Shown here: positions 35,121-43,980 of the stretch, piece by piece
How positions within the stretch are numbered: the first letter of the stretch is position 1
Layout: every line of letters begins with the position of its first letter
Origin: UKL13-2 sp038206765
GTDB taxonomy: Bacteria > Pseudomonadota > Gammaproteobacteria > Burkholderiales > Usitatibacteraceae
Assembly (NCBI GenBank): GCA_038206765.1
Contig: JBBRAM010000006.1
Span: forward strand, 1 to 64,000
DNA: 64,000 nucleotides
Direction of reading: 5' to 3'
The notes under the pieces: generated by a model
Told to the model about the DNA's origin: nothing
Seen by the model: the letters and a program-made list of their open reading frames with translations, nothing else
Databases searched by the model: none
Translations under genes and position numbers: made by a program

Positions 35121-36035
35121 ATGGACACACACACTATGCAAACAAACCAACCGCCACTTTCCGCCGGGCCAATGCTCTATCCCGAATTGTTCCGTGATCT
35201 CGAAAAATCACGTTGGAACATGGAGCGCGACATTCCTTGGGACACATTCAACGGCTCACAGCTGACCGACGAGCAGGCGATCACGATCAAAATGAACGCC
35301 ATCACCGAATGGTCTGCTCTGCCTGCCACCGAAATGTTTTTGCGTGATAACCAGGACGACAGCGATTTTTCAGCATTTATGTCGATTTGGTTTTATGAAG
35401 AGCAAAAGCACTCGCTGGTGTTAATGGAATATTTAAAACGTTTCCGCCCCGATCTGGTGCCGACCGAAGACGAGCTCCACGCTGTGCGCTTTCAGTTTGA
35501 TCCGGCGCCCGCATTAGAAACCCTGATGCTGCATTTTTGCGGCGAAATTCGCCTTACGCAGTGGTATCGCCGCGCATCAGAATGGCATACCGAGCCAGTG
35601 ATTAAAAAAATCTACGACACGATTTCCAAAGACGAAGCCCGCCACGCCGGTGCCTATTTCCGTTATATGAAGCGCGCCATCGCCAAGGTTGGCACTGAAG
35701 CACAAATCGCGTTCGCCAAAATCGGCGTGCTAATGGCAAGCTCGGGCAAAAGCGGCAAGCCGTTACATCCGACAAACCTGCACGTCAACCAAAGCCTGTT
35801 CCCGAATGACACGGTGCAGTCGCGTTTGCCGAACCCGGAATGGCTGGAGCATTGGCTTGATTCGCAAATTAAATTCGATAAAGTTTGGGAAAACCGCGTT
35901 GTTGGCGGGATTTTGAAGCAAATGTCGAATCTGTTTGATCGCTCGTTTGAGACGTCGACCGACCTAAATCGATTCCGTAAAGAGTTGATCGCCAAAATCG
36001 CGCCGCCGAAGATCGTGGTAGCGGGCGCAGCCTAA
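35121..36035 (+). CDS. Ferritin-like diiron protein (acyl-ACP-desaturase-like)
   Basis: 304 residues with a complete carboxylate-bridged diiron motif set on a four-helix bundle: a Glu in ITEWSALPATEMF (63 or 71), E94-x2-H97 in EEQKHS, E142 in CGEIRL, and E172-x2-H175 in DEARHAG. The spacing and the DEARHAGAYF sequence resemble acyl-ACP desaturases more than storage ferritins. It would use O2 to desaturate or oxygenate an acyl chain. It is divergent from the fatty-acid-modification operon, suggesting a joint function. The start could also be the ATG at 35136; neither has a good ribosome site. Confidence 0.82.
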   Translation: MDTHTMQTNQPPLSAGPMLYPELFRDLEKSRWNMERDIPWDTFNGSQLTDEQAITIKMNAITEWSALPATEMFLRDNQDDSDFSAFMSIWFYEEQKHSLVLMEYLKRFRPDLVPTEDELHAVRFQFDPAPALETLMLHFCGEIRLTQWYRRASEWHTEPVIKKIYDTISKDEARHAGAYFRYMKRAIAKVGTEAQIAFAKIGVLMASSGKSGKPLHPTNLHVNQSLFPNDTVQSRLPNPEWLEHWLDSQIKFDKVWENRVVGGILKQMSNLFDRSFETSTDLNRFRKELIAKIAPPKIVVAGAA

Positions 36036-36080
36036 TAGCTTATTGGCAAGGGTAGCAATTAACGCTTTATTTTAAAAACA

Positions 36081-36146
36081 AAACCCCAGTATCAGCGGAC
36101 ATCTTCAGACCTTTTATCTTCAAGATGCCCGCTGATACTGGGGTTT
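36081..36146. terminator. Very long bidirectional hairpin terminator
   Basis: A 25-bp stem with a single mismatch (36081-36105 with 36122-36146), loop of 16 bases, A-rich on the left and TTTTT on the right. It ends the diiron gene and shields parA from read-through. The stem is much longer than ordinary terminators. Confidence 0.85.
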
Positions 36147-36284
36147 TTAATTTTTTAGAATGGAAACACTGGGGAGTCTGATTCTGGTAGATTCGTTTAG
36201 TAACTACCCGCTTCGCGCTTGCTTTTGTGCTCATGTGTGCTTTTTTGGCTTCTAAACTCCCAAATCGCTCAGCGATCAAACATC

Positions 36285-36920
36285 ATGAAGACGATCCTAA
36301 TCGCCAACCCAAAAGGCGGCGCTGGCAAAACGACCTTATCGACTAATTTGGCGGGGTATTTGGCTGCTCGGAATGGTCAAAACCGTCAACGCACCGAGCA
36401 AGTTTTTCTCTGGGATTTAGATCGGCAAAAATCGGCGCTACATTGGCTAACACAGCGCCCCGCGCATTTGCCCACCATTCACAGGCTCGATAACGCGAAA
36501 GAAAAAGCCGGCAACGGCTGGCTGGTACTTGATTCGCCCGCCGGGCTGCACGGTGAAAAATTATCCGAACTCTTAAAACGCGTTGAAAAAGTGATCGTAC
36601 CGATAGTGCCATCAAGCTTTGATCTCGTTGCAACACAACAGTTTTTGAACGAATTAGTGGACGAGAAATCGATCCGTAAAGGTAAGACCTTTGTCGCCAT
36701 CGTCGGTATGCGCGTCGATGCCCGCACCCGCGCTGCCGAGAAGCTCGATGAATTTTTGGCACCAGTTGAATTGCCGGTGTTGACCCACCTGCGCGACACG
36801 CAAAACTATGTCACCGCCGCGTTTGAAGGCAAGTCGATTTTTGATATGGCTCCCTCTACGGTTGCCCAAGATTTGGCACAATGGCAGCCGATTATCGATT
36901 GGCTGGACGACAACGTATAG
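36285..36920 (+). CDS. Orphan ParA/MinD-family ATPase
   Basis: 211 residues from ATG at 36285 (MKTILIANPKGGAGKTTLSTNLAG). The deviant Walker A KGGAGKTT and the Walker B-type LDSPAG are present; the equivalent of the usual CDxD region reads LWDLDRQKSALHWL. ParA-type ATPases position DNA, plasmids, carboxysomes, chemoreceptors or other cargo on the nucleoid. No parB, centromere-like site or cargo gene is adjacent, so the client is unknown. The frame extends upstream to 36219 but that part is not conserved. Confidence 0.88.
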   Translation: MKTILIANPKGGAGKTTLSTNLAGYLAARNGQNRQRTEQVFLWDLDRQKSALHWLTQRPAHLPTIHRLDNAKEKAGNGWLVLDSPAGLHGEKLSELLKRVEKVIVPIVPSSFDLVATQQFLNELVDEKSIRKGKTFVAIVGMRVDARTRAAEKLDEFLAPVELPVLTHLRDTQNYVTAAFEGKSIFDMAPSTVAQDLAQWQPIIDWLDDNV

Positions 36921-36950
36921 CGTCGCTATCGCCCATTTTGCATCTGCGAC

Positions 36951-37031
36951 GTATCGCCTAAATCTATCGTCTTAATGTATCGCCAATCCAATGTATCGCC
37001 TAAATGTGCAGCCTCAATGTAGCGCCCTAAA
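36951..37031. repeat. Six degenerate 13-bp tandem repeats
   Basis: Units of consensus GTATCGCCTAAAT run head to tail at 36951, 36964, 36977 (16-bp variant), 36993, 37006 and 37019. Two copies are identical and the others diverge. They fill most of the gap between parA (ends 36920) and the OsmC gene. Confidence 0.8.
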
Positions 37032-37075
37032 GCTGTTCCCAGCCCGCAAAATCCACGAATCCCACGAGACCTACC

Positions 37076-37570
37076 ATGCAAGACGCACCGTCGTATCAAA
37101 TCACCCTATCGTACCCAGCCAACGCGGCACAAGCGATGCCGCCGGACGCCGAATACTCGCGCAACAGTGCTATACAAAGCGAAGGCAAACACGTTGTGGC
37201 AGCGTCGTCGCCCGCCAGTTACGGTGGCGACTCCACACGCTATAACCCGGAAGAACTGATGCTGATGTCGTTAGCGCAGTGCCATATGCTAACTTATCTT
37301 GCCATTGCGGCCAAAAAGCAGCTAAAGGTTCTGCGCTATGAGGACCGCGCTGTGGGACAACTTGGCGTGGGTAAGGTCGGCGGTATTGGTATCGAAGGCA
37401 AGCTCTCAATGCAACAGGTTACGCTTCATCCGCGGGTAACCGTGGCCAAAGGCGCCAATCTTGATGACGCCCGCAACATTCACATCAAGGCGCACGCCAA
37501 TTGCTTTATGGCAAATTCGGTTAATTTTCCGGTGACCACAGACCCCGTAATGGTTGAAGCTGCCGAATAA
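37076..37570 (+). CDS. OsmC/Ohr-family protein
   Basis: 164 residues with the two redox cysteines C69 (SLAQCHMLTYL) and C143 (AHANCFMANSVN) and NPEELMLMSLAQCHM. The family reduces organic hydroperoxides with thiol or lipoamide donors. Its stop overlaps the amidase start by one base (TAATG), so the two are cotranscribed. A peroxide-defence role would suit the neighbouring lipid-oxidation genes, but that link is speculative. Confidence 0.92.
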   Translation: MQDAPSYQITLSYPANAAQAMPPDAEYSRNSAIQSEGKHVVAASSPASYGGDSTRYNPEELMLMSLAQCHMLTYLAIAAKKQLKVLRYEDRAVGQLGVGKVGGIGIEGKLSMQQVTLHPRVTVAKGANLDDARNIHIKAHANCFMANSVNFPVTTDPVMVEAAE

Positions 37571-38964
37571 TGAAAACTATTGCAGAACTCGCACGTGCGT
37601 TGGCGCTGGGCACGACCACCGCTGAAAAATTAACCGAAGAATGCCTCGCTAATATCGTTGATCCAGCGGGCGAAGGCAGGCGAGCGTTCATCAAAGTCAC
37701 CGCTGAATCTGCCCGCACGGCGGCTCAGCAAAGCGATAAACTTCGCGCACACGGCATTGTTGCCTCACCGTTGGCGGGGATCCCGATCTCGGTCAAAGAT
37801 TTGTTTGATGTGCAAGGTGACGTTACCGGCGCCGGTTCAACGATTTTACGTGACGCGCCACCCGCTTTAGCCGACGCACCCGTGATCGCACGACTACGCG
37901 CGGCCGGCGCAATCATTGTTGGCCGCACCAATATGACCGAATTTGCCTACGGCGCTCACGGCATCAACGCCCATTTCGGTACGCCGCTCAATCCTTGGGA
38001 TCGCGCCAACAAGCGCATTCCGGGCGGCTCTACGTCCGGCGGCGCGGTCAGCGTGACGGACGGCATGGCCGCAGCCACCATCGGCTCCGACACCGGCGGC
38101 TCGGTACGCATCCCGGCGGCGCTTTGCGGCATCGCCGGCTTCAAGCCCACCCAGGGTCGCGTGCCGCTGCAAGGCGCGTTCCCGCTATCGTTCACGCGTG
38201 ATTCCATTGGCCCAATGGGCAATTCAGTCGCCTGTTGCGTGTCGCTGGATGCAGTAATGGCAAATTCAATGGCAAATACGGGTTCCTCCGAATCCACCGC
38301 TGAATCGATCAAACCCGTTTCCTTGCGCGGCTTACGATTCGGCATTCCCAATAATGTTTTGTGTGATGATTTAGCGCCCGAAGTGGCAGCCGTATTTGAG
38401 CTTGCCATTGCCTCGATCTCCAGTGCAGGCGGGGTTCTTGAGGAATTTAGCTTCTCTGAATTGGCCGAAGAAATAGACGGCAGCAAAAAAGCCAATTTCT
38501 CGGCCGTCGAAGCCTATGCACTACATCGCGAGCGATTGGCAACAAGGTTCAACGAATTCGACCCGATGGTAGCCAAACGTCTCATGTTTGGCGCCAACAC
38601 GATTGCGGCCGATTATGTTGAGCTGGTTCAGCTACGCCAACGACTGATCGCCTCAGCAAACCGCACCACAGCACGTTTTGATGCGCTGTTGGCACCCACC
38701 GTGCCAATCATCGCGCCAACCATTGCCGAGATGGGGCAATCGGACGAACAGTTTTATCGGCTCAACAGTCTTTTGTTACGTAACTGCGCGCCGTTCAACG
38801 TGTTGGATCGGCCATGCTGGTCGTTACCCTGCCACCGGCCAGGCGATGCGCCGGTTGGGCTGATGCTCGTCGGTGAGACGTTGCAGGATCGGCGTTTGCA
38901 TGGGATTGCGTTGGCCTTGGAGTCGGCCATAGGGTTGGCCCTGGGGGCGACGCTCAAACGCTGA
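37570..38964 (+). CDS. Amidase-signature hydrolase
   Basis: 464 residues of the amidase signature family with the Ser-cisSer-Lys triad: K76 (GIPISVKDLFD), the GGSTSGG loop (152-158) and nucleophile S178 (DTGGSVRIPAALCG). It resembles GatA and amide hydrolases such as AtzF, but no gatB/gatC is next to it, so it is more likely a catabolic amidase than the tRNA amidotransferase subunit. Substrate unknown. Translationally coupled to the OsmC gene. Confidence 0.9.
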   Translation: MKTIAELARALALGTTTAEKLTEECLANIVDPAGEGRRAFIKVTAESARTAAQQSDKLRAHGIVASPLAGIPISVKDLFDVQGDVTGAGSTILRDAPPALADAPVIARLRAAGAIIVGRTNMTEFAYGAHGINAHFGTPLNPWDRANKRIPGGSTSGGAVSVTDGMAAATIGSDTGGSVRIPAALCGIAGFKPTQGRVPLQGAFPLSFTRDSIGPMGNSVACCVSLDAVMANSMANTGSSESTAESIKPVSLRGLRFGIPNNVLCDDLAPEVAAVFELAIASISSAGGVLEEFSFSELAEEIDGSKKANFSAVEAYALHRERLATRFNEFDPMVAKRLMFGANTIAADYVELVQLRQRLIASANRTTARFDALLAPTVPIIAPTIAEMGQSDEQFYRLNSLLLRNCAPFNVLDRPCWSLPCHRPGDAPVGLMLVGETLQDRRLHGIALALESAIGLALGATLKR

Positions 38965-38997
38965 GGAGTGGCAGAAAAACGTTGCCAATCGTATGTA

Positions 38998-39228
38998 CTA
39001 AAATCCACGCTGCTTTTTCTTATGCTCCTGCGCGTCTTTTTCGGCTTGCTGCATTTTCTTCTCGGCTTCGTGCTTATCCCAGCCAATGAGCGGCGTGATG
39101 ACCTCCCACCAGACCAAAATGACCACCCACGGCGACAATACCCAAAGCCAAGACAAGCCCGCCACAGGGGCAATCCCGGCAATTTTTAGCAGCAAAATGA
39201 TGCTCGCAATAATAACTAAAATCATCAT
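38998..39228 (-). CDS. Small Trp-rich membrane protein (TIGR04438 type)
   Basis: 76 residues: one or two hydrophobic helices (residues 1-45) with clustered tryptophans (LSWLWVLSPWVVILVWWEV) and a charged tail (DKHEAEKKMQQAEKDAQEHKKKQ). The layout matches the small Trp-rich family widespread in Burkholderiales. Function unknown. Confidence 0.8.
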   Translation of the reverse strand: MMILVIIASIILLLKIAGIAPVAGLSWLWVLSPWVVILVWWEVITPLIGWDKHEAEKKMQQAEKDAQEHKKKQRGF

Positions 39229-39469
39229 GACCCCCGTGAAATGGACGAATAGCGCTACGGCATTCCCAAAGTATGAGGGTTATGGGCGTTTCTGCCAATA
39301 TCCGACCACATCTTGTTCCCCACGTTCGCTCACGCCTCGGGCGGTCAGCGTGTGTTGTTACTGCATTATCAGTTACTATGCGGGCTACCTCGCAATTGGC
39401 GAGGGTGGCGCTTGTGTTTGAGTTGAGATTTGGGTTTGTGCCTGTATTGGTTTTTGGGCACAGATTTGA

Positions 39470-39507
39470 TTGACAACAGCAAATCAGCATCCGCATAATT
39501 GCTGATT
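39470..39507 (+). promoter_or_regulatory. Promoter and overlapping operator of the liv operon
   Basis: TTGACA, an 18-base spacer and CATAAT form a good sigma-70 promoter. A perfect inverted repeat, AATCAGCA (39482-39489) and TGCTGATT (39500-39507), brackets the -10 box, as expected for a repressor site. About 160 bases of leader follow before livK. The remaining intergenic DNA (39229-39469) shows no gene. Confidence 0.6.
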
Positions 39508-39665
39508 CTGGTTTCTTGATCTGTCATTTCTACCAGTTTGATCACTTCGGTACTAAAATCTGCGCCAAAATTCACACTCACTTACGCATTCGCGCCGGCA
39601 CTTATCTAAAATCTCGGCAACTGCATTCATCGCTTCAACTTTTACACACCAACGGAGATTAACGC

Positions 39666-40988
39666 ATGAAAACATCATACAAATTATCCTTTGCCGCCAT
39701 GTTGGCTGCGGGCTTGGTTGCCGGTTTGGCCGGTTGCGGTAAAGAAGAGCCCAAGGTTGAGGCGCCAAAAGCAGCGGCACCAGCCGCTGAGCCCAGCGTC
39801 ACCGTGAAGCTTGGCGTTGCCGGACCATTGACCGTAAAAACCCCACATTTGGGTAAAGACAACGAAAACGGCGTAGCCTTGGCAATTGCCCAAGCAAACG
39901 AAGCCAAAATCAAAATTGGCGGCAAGCTCGTCAAATTTGAAATGATTTCGGAAGACGACCAAGGTGATCCGAAAGTCGGAACCACTGTTGCCCAAAAACT
40001 AATTGATGCAAAAGTCGTTGCCGTCATCGGCCACCTGAATTCAGGCGTAACCCTGCCTGCGTCCGAAGCCTACAACAAGGCAGGCATCCCAATGGTCACT
40101 GGCTCAGCCACTAACCCGACGATCACAGAGCGCGGCTTAAAAACCGTTTTCCGTACGGTTGCGCGTGATGACCAGCAAGGCCCAGCTGTTGCCGCTTATA
40201 TTGCCGGTGAAATCAAAGCCAAAAAAGTCGCGTTGGTTGACGATAAAACAGCCTACGGTGAAGGCTTGGCAAATGAAGTAGAAAAAACACTCAAAGGGGC
40301 AAAAGTTGCCATCGTTGGCCGCGAGCGTACCACCGACACCGAAACCGATTTCAAATCGGTGTTAACCAAGGTGAAAGCCAAAAACCCTGACGTTATTTTC
40401 TACGGCGGTATGGACCAAACCGCGGGTCCGATGATCAAACAAGGTCGTGAACTGGGCATTAAGGCGATCTTCGTATTCGGTGACGGCGCCTGTACCGAAG
40501 AAATGTTTGTCAAAGCGCAAGAAGCCGCGAACGGTCTCGTTTGCTCCCAAGCCGGCATTCCGTCACAAGCCGCCAGCAAAGATTTCTTGACCAAATTTAA
40601 CGCCAAATACGGCGAAGTCAAACAATACGCGCCAACCTTCTACGATGCGACTAACGCCGTGATCGAAGCGATGAAGAAGTCCGATTCCATTGATCCTGCC
40701 AAATTTGGCCCGGAAATTTTCAACGTGAGCTTTACCGGCGCATCTGGCAAAGTTGAGTTTGATGCCAAGGGCGACCGCAAAGACGCTGAAGTCACCATCT
40801 TCAAACTCGAAGGCGGCAAGCTCGTTCCGGTGTCGATTGTCAAAGGCGGTGTAGCCACCAAGTTTGAAATGGCTGCTGCACCCGCGGCTGCACTTGCAAC
40901 CGCGACTGCCGCCGCAACCGCGGCGGCCACTGCGGCGGCTCCAGCAGCAGCACCGGCCGCAGCTCCAGCCGAAGCACCAAAGAAGTAA
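39666..40988 (+). CDS. livK: Branched-chain amino-acid ABC transporter substrate-binding lipoprotein
   Basis: 440 residues. A lipoprotein signal (LVAGLAGCGK, Cys near residue 24) is followed by an Ala/Pro/Glu spacer, then a periplasmic-binding-protein type I domain of the Leu/Ile/Val family (VKLGVAGPLTVKTPHLGKDNENGVALAIAQAN, VIGHLNSGVTLPASEAYNKAGIPMVTGSATNP, FYGGMDQTAGPMIKQGRELGI). The last ~40 residues are an unusual Ala/Pro/Thr-rich tail ending PAEAPKK. It captures branched-chain or related amino acids for LivHMGF. GGAG precedes the ATG. Confidence 0.93.
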   Translation: MKTSYKLSFAAMLAAGLVAGLAGCGKEEPKVEAPKAAAPAAEPSVTVKLGVAGPLTVKTPHLGKDNENGVALAIAQANEAKIKIGGKLVKFEMISEDDQGDPKVGTTVAQKLIDAKVVAVIGHLNSGVTLPASEAYNKAGIPMVTGSATNPTITERGLKTVFRTVARDDQQGPAVAAYIAGEIKAKKVALVDDKTAYGEGLANEVEKTLKGAKVAIVGRERTTDTETDFKSVLTKVKAKNPDVIFYGGMDQTAGPMIKQGRELGIKAIFVFGDGACTEEMFVKAQEAANGLVCSQAGIPSQAASKDFLTKFNAKYGEVKQYAPTFYDATNAVIEAMKKSDSIDPAKFGPEIFNVSFTGASGKVEFDAKGDRKDAEVTIFKLEGGKLVPVSIVKGGVATKFEMAAAPAAALATATAAATAAATAAAPAAAPAAAPAEAPKK

Positions 40989-41008
40989 TCGCAGTTACGT
41001 CATCCAAG

Positions 41009-41040
41009 CGGCACCCGCCTTCCAGCGTGGTGCCGTTTTT
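41009..41040 (+). terminator. Attenuating terminator between livK and livH
   Basis: CGGCACC (41009-41015) pairs with GGTGCCG (41029-41035), followed by TTTTT. Partial termination here would keep livK mRNA in excess over the membrane subunits. Downstream, TTTTTTGATTT recurs three times (41046-41078) before livH. Confidence 0.8.
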
Positions 41041-41086
41041 ATTGGTTTTTTGATTTAGATTTTTTGATTTTTTGATTTCACGGCCG

Positions 41087-42085
41087 ATGGATACTTTCCT
41101 GCAACAACTTGTTAATGGTCTAACGCTCGGCTGTGTCTATGCCGTCGTCGCGTTGGGCTACACCATGGTTTACGGCATCATCCAGCTCATCAATTTCGCG
41201 CATGGCGAAGTGGTGATGATCGGCGCGATGGTGGCATTTTCGGTCATCACCGCACTGGCTGGTTCTGGCTTGCCCCCGGTGGCGATATTGTTACTGAGCT
41301 TGTTGGCGGCGATTCCCGCCTGTATGTTGGTCGGCTTCACCGTGGAGCGCATTGCTTATAAGCCGCTGCGTACGGCCCCGCGCCTGGCACCGCTCATTAC
41401 GGCGATTGGTGTGTCGATTATTTTGCAGCATCTGGCGCTGCTTATCTGGGGTCGCAACTACATTACCGTCCCGCAAATTGTACCCACCCAATCCTACGCG
41501 CTCACTGCCTCTTCCAATAGCGCCACGATTACCAATATTCAAATCGCGATTATTATTCTGTCGGTGGCCATGATGGCCGGGCTGATCGCGCTGGTGTACA
41601 AAACCCGCATCGGCATTGCTATGCGGGCAACATCGCAAAACGCCAGCGTGGCGGGGCTGATGGGCATCAACGTCAATAGTGTCATTTCATTTACGTTCCT
41701 GATTGGCGCCGCGCTGGGCGCGGTAGCGGGTGTGATGATCGGCAGCTATTACGGCCAAGCGTATTACCAGATGGGGTTTTTGCTTGGCTTAAAGGCGTTC
41801 TCTGCGGCAGTGCTCGGCGGCATCGGCAATTTGGGCGGCGCGGTACTGGGCGGCATCTTGATCGGCTTAATCGAAGCCTTCGGCGCGGGCTACATGGGCG
41901 ACGTGACGAACGTCTGCACACTCAATCAATACTTTCCAGGCTTTGCCGGTTTGTGCGACGCGAACGCCAATTCATCGTTGCTCGGTTCGAACTACAAAGA
42001 AGTTTATGCGTTCGTGATTTTGATATTGGTTTTACGATTCCGCCCCTCCGGCCTGCTGGGTGAGCGCGTCTCGGATCGTGCTTAG
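41087..42085 (+). CDS. livH: Branched-chain amino-acid ABC permease LivH
   Basis: 332 residues from ATG at 41087 (MDTFLQQLVNGLTLGCVYAVVALGYTMVYGIIQLINFAHGE). A TTG frame five codons upstream is not needed. About eight transmembrane helices, with the permease motif GLKAFSAAVLGGIGNLGGAVLGG. It forms the inner-membrane channel with LivM. Confidence 0.95.
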   Translation: MDTFLQQLVNGLTLGCVYAVVALGYTMVYGIIQLINFAHGEVVMIGAMVAFSVITALAGSGLPPVAILLLSLLAAIPACMLVGFTVERIAYKPLRTAPRLAPLITAIGVSIILQHLALLIWGRNYITVPQIVPTQSYALTASSNSATITNIQIAIIILSVAMMAGLIALVYKTRIGIAMRATSQNASVAGLMGINVNSVISFTFLIGAALGAVAGVMIGSYYGQAYYQMGFLLGLKAFSAAVLGGIGNLGGAVLGGILIGLIEAFGAGYMGDVTNVCTLNQYFPGFAGLCDANANSSLLGSNYKEVYAFVILILVLRFRPSGLLGERVSDRA

Positions 42086-42094
42086 GCAATTAAT

Positions 42095-43201
42095 ATGACC
42101 AACCTTACAACCAACTACGTTGACCATATTCTGCCGCCACACATCCGCAAACATCCCGCCGTGTTTTGGACCGGCGTCGTGCTAATTGCGGTAGCACTCG
42201 CCATCATGCCGTTTGTGTTAGTCGCCAATAGCATGACGGCGTGGGTGCGCATCACCAACTTTGCGATTTTGTTTGTGTTTTTATCGTTGGGCTTAAACAT
42301 CGTGGTGGGGTTTGCCGGGCTGCTCGATTTAGGCTATATCGCCTTCTATGCCGTCGGCGCGTATGTGTATGCGCTGCTCGCGTCGCCGCATTTCGGTTTG
42401 CATTTGCCGTTCTGGATCATCCTTCCCATCGGTGCAGCGGTGGCGTGTTTATTCGGCGTGATACTGGGCGCGCCTACGCTTAAGCTGCGCGGCGACTATC
42501 TGGCGATTGTGACCTTGGGCTTTGGTGAAATTGTGCGGATTTTTATGAACAATTTATCGGAGCCGATCAACATCACCAATGGCCCCAAAGGTATTTCAAC
42601 CATTGATTCGATCCAATTATTCGGCATGGATTTTGGCTCCACCACCCGTATCGGAGATTTTGCAGTAGCGGGGTTAGTTAAATATTATTACCTCCTGATG
42701 TTTATCCTCATCATCGTCATCATCCTCAATTTGCGGCTGCAAAATTCGCGGATTGGCCGCGCTTGGGAAGCGATCCGTGAAGATGAATTGGCAGCCCGCG
42801 CCATGGGCATCAATACCACGAGCTTGAAATTACTTGCCTTCGCAATGGGCGCGTCGTTCGGCGGGCTGGCGGGTGGCGTGTTCGCAGCGATTCAGGGTTT
42901 CATCAGCCCAGAAAGTTTCACGCTCACCGAAAGCGTCATGATTTTGGCGATGGTGGTGTTGGGGGGCATGGGAAATATTTGGGGCGTATTGTTGGGCGCT
43001 TTGCTTCTATCGTTCATGCCAGAATTTCTGCGCTACACGGTCGAGCCCGCGCAAAAATGGCTGTTTGGCCGCGCCATTATCGAAGCCGAGGTATTGCGCA
43101 TGTTGATCTTTGGTTTTGCAATGGTGGCGATGATGTTATTCCGCCCCGCTGGCTTGTTGCCCTCTGCCGTGCGCAAACGTGAATTAACAAAGGAGCAATA
43201 G
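42095..43201 (+). CDS. livM: Branched-chain amino-acid ABC permease LivM
   Basis: 368 residues, multi-pass. LNIVVGFAGLLDLGYIAFYAVGAY, AFAMGASFGGLAGGVFA and ILAMVVLGGMGNIWGVLLGA are diagnostic. Second permease of the LivHMGFK importer, nine bases after livH. Confidence 0.95.
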   Translation: MTNLTTNYVDHILPPHIRKHPAVFWTGVVLIAVALAIMPFVLVANSMTAWVRITNFAILFVFLSLGLNIVVGFAGLLDLGYIAFYAVGAYVYALLASPHFGLHLPFWIILPIGAAVACLFGVILGAPTLKLRGDYLAIVTLGFGEIVRIFMNNLSEPINITNGPKGISTIDSIQLFGMDFGSTTRIGDFAVAGLVKYYYLLMFILIIVIILNLRLQNSRIGRAWEAIREDELAARAMGINTTSLKLLAFAMGASFGGLAGGVFAAIQGFISPESFTLTESVMILAMVVLGGMGNIWGVLLGALLLSFMPEFLRYTVEPAQKWLFGRAIIEAEVLRMLIFGFAMVAMMLFRPAGLLPSAVRKRELTKEQ

Positions 43202-43203
43202 TA

Positions 43204-43980
43204 GTGACTACTATTCTCTCCGCCAAAAATATCACCAAGCGATTCGGTGGCTTAACCGCGCTTTCTGACGTGAGTTTTGAAATCCAACAAGGTCAAATTT
43301 TCGGCTTGATCGGCCCCAATGGCGCGGGCAAAACCACGATGTTCAATGTGCTGACCGGCCTTTATCAACACGATGAGGGGACGGTTACGTTAAACGGCGA
43401 AGTGCTCGACGGCATTACCTCTGACCGCATCGCTGCGCTAGGCGTGGCGCGGACGTTTCAAAACATTCGCCTTTTTTCGAATTTAACCGCAATCGAAAAC
43501 GTAATGATCGGGCGGCATGTCCGCACCAGTGCTGGGGTTTGGGGCGCTATTACCCGCAACGCCGCGACCCGCGCGGAGGAAGTGGCAATTGAACGCCGGG
43601 CACATGAATTATTGGAATTTGTAAACGTCAGCCATCGCGCCAATGAATTGGCCAAAAATTTATCGTATGGCGATCAGCGCCGCTTAGAAATCGCCCGCGC
43701 GTTGGCAACGGAGCCGAAAGTCTTGGCGCTGGATGAACCCGCCGCCGGTATGAACGCAACGGAGAAATTAGCTTTGCGCAAATTGATTGAATCGATCCGC
43801 ACCCAAGGGATCACAATCTTGCTAATTGAGCATGATGTGAAGCTGGTCATGGGGCTGTGCGATCACATCGGTGTGCTCGATTACGGCAAAAAAATTGCGG
43901 AAGGTACACCGGCTGAAGTCCAGAAAAATCCGAAGGTGATTGAAGCGTATCTGGGTGCGTCCATCGAGGTGGCTGCATGA
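43204..43980 (+). CDS. livG: Branched-chain amino-acid ABC ATPase LivG
   Basis: 258 residues. Walker A GPNGAGKTT, signature LSYGDQRRLEIARAL, Walker B VLALDEPAAGMN. The GTG start lies two bases after the livM stop with AGGAG just before; it overlaps livF by four bases. Confidence 0.95.
   Translation: MTTILSAKNITKRFGGLTALSDVSFEIQQGQIFGLIGPNGAGKTTMFNVLTGLYQHDEGTVTLNGEVLDGITSDRIAALGVARTFQNIRLFSNLTAIENVMIGRHVRTSAGVWGAITRNAATRAEEVAIERRAHELLEFVNVSHRANELAKNLSYGDQRRLEIARALATEPKVLALDEPAAGMNATEKLALRKLIESIRTQGITILLIEHDVKLVMGLCDHIGVLDYGKKIAEGTPAEVQKNPKVIEAYLGASIEVAA

Noticed and set aside
37570..38964. Amidase as GatA of the tRNA amidotransferase
   Set aside because: No gatB or gatC alongside, and the neighbour is an OsmC protein; a stand-alone amidase fits better.
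39074..39496. Overlapping frames on both strands upstream of livK (for example 39074-39496 minus)
   Set aside because: They overlap the Trp-rich protein gene and the livK promoter and have no recognisable domain.
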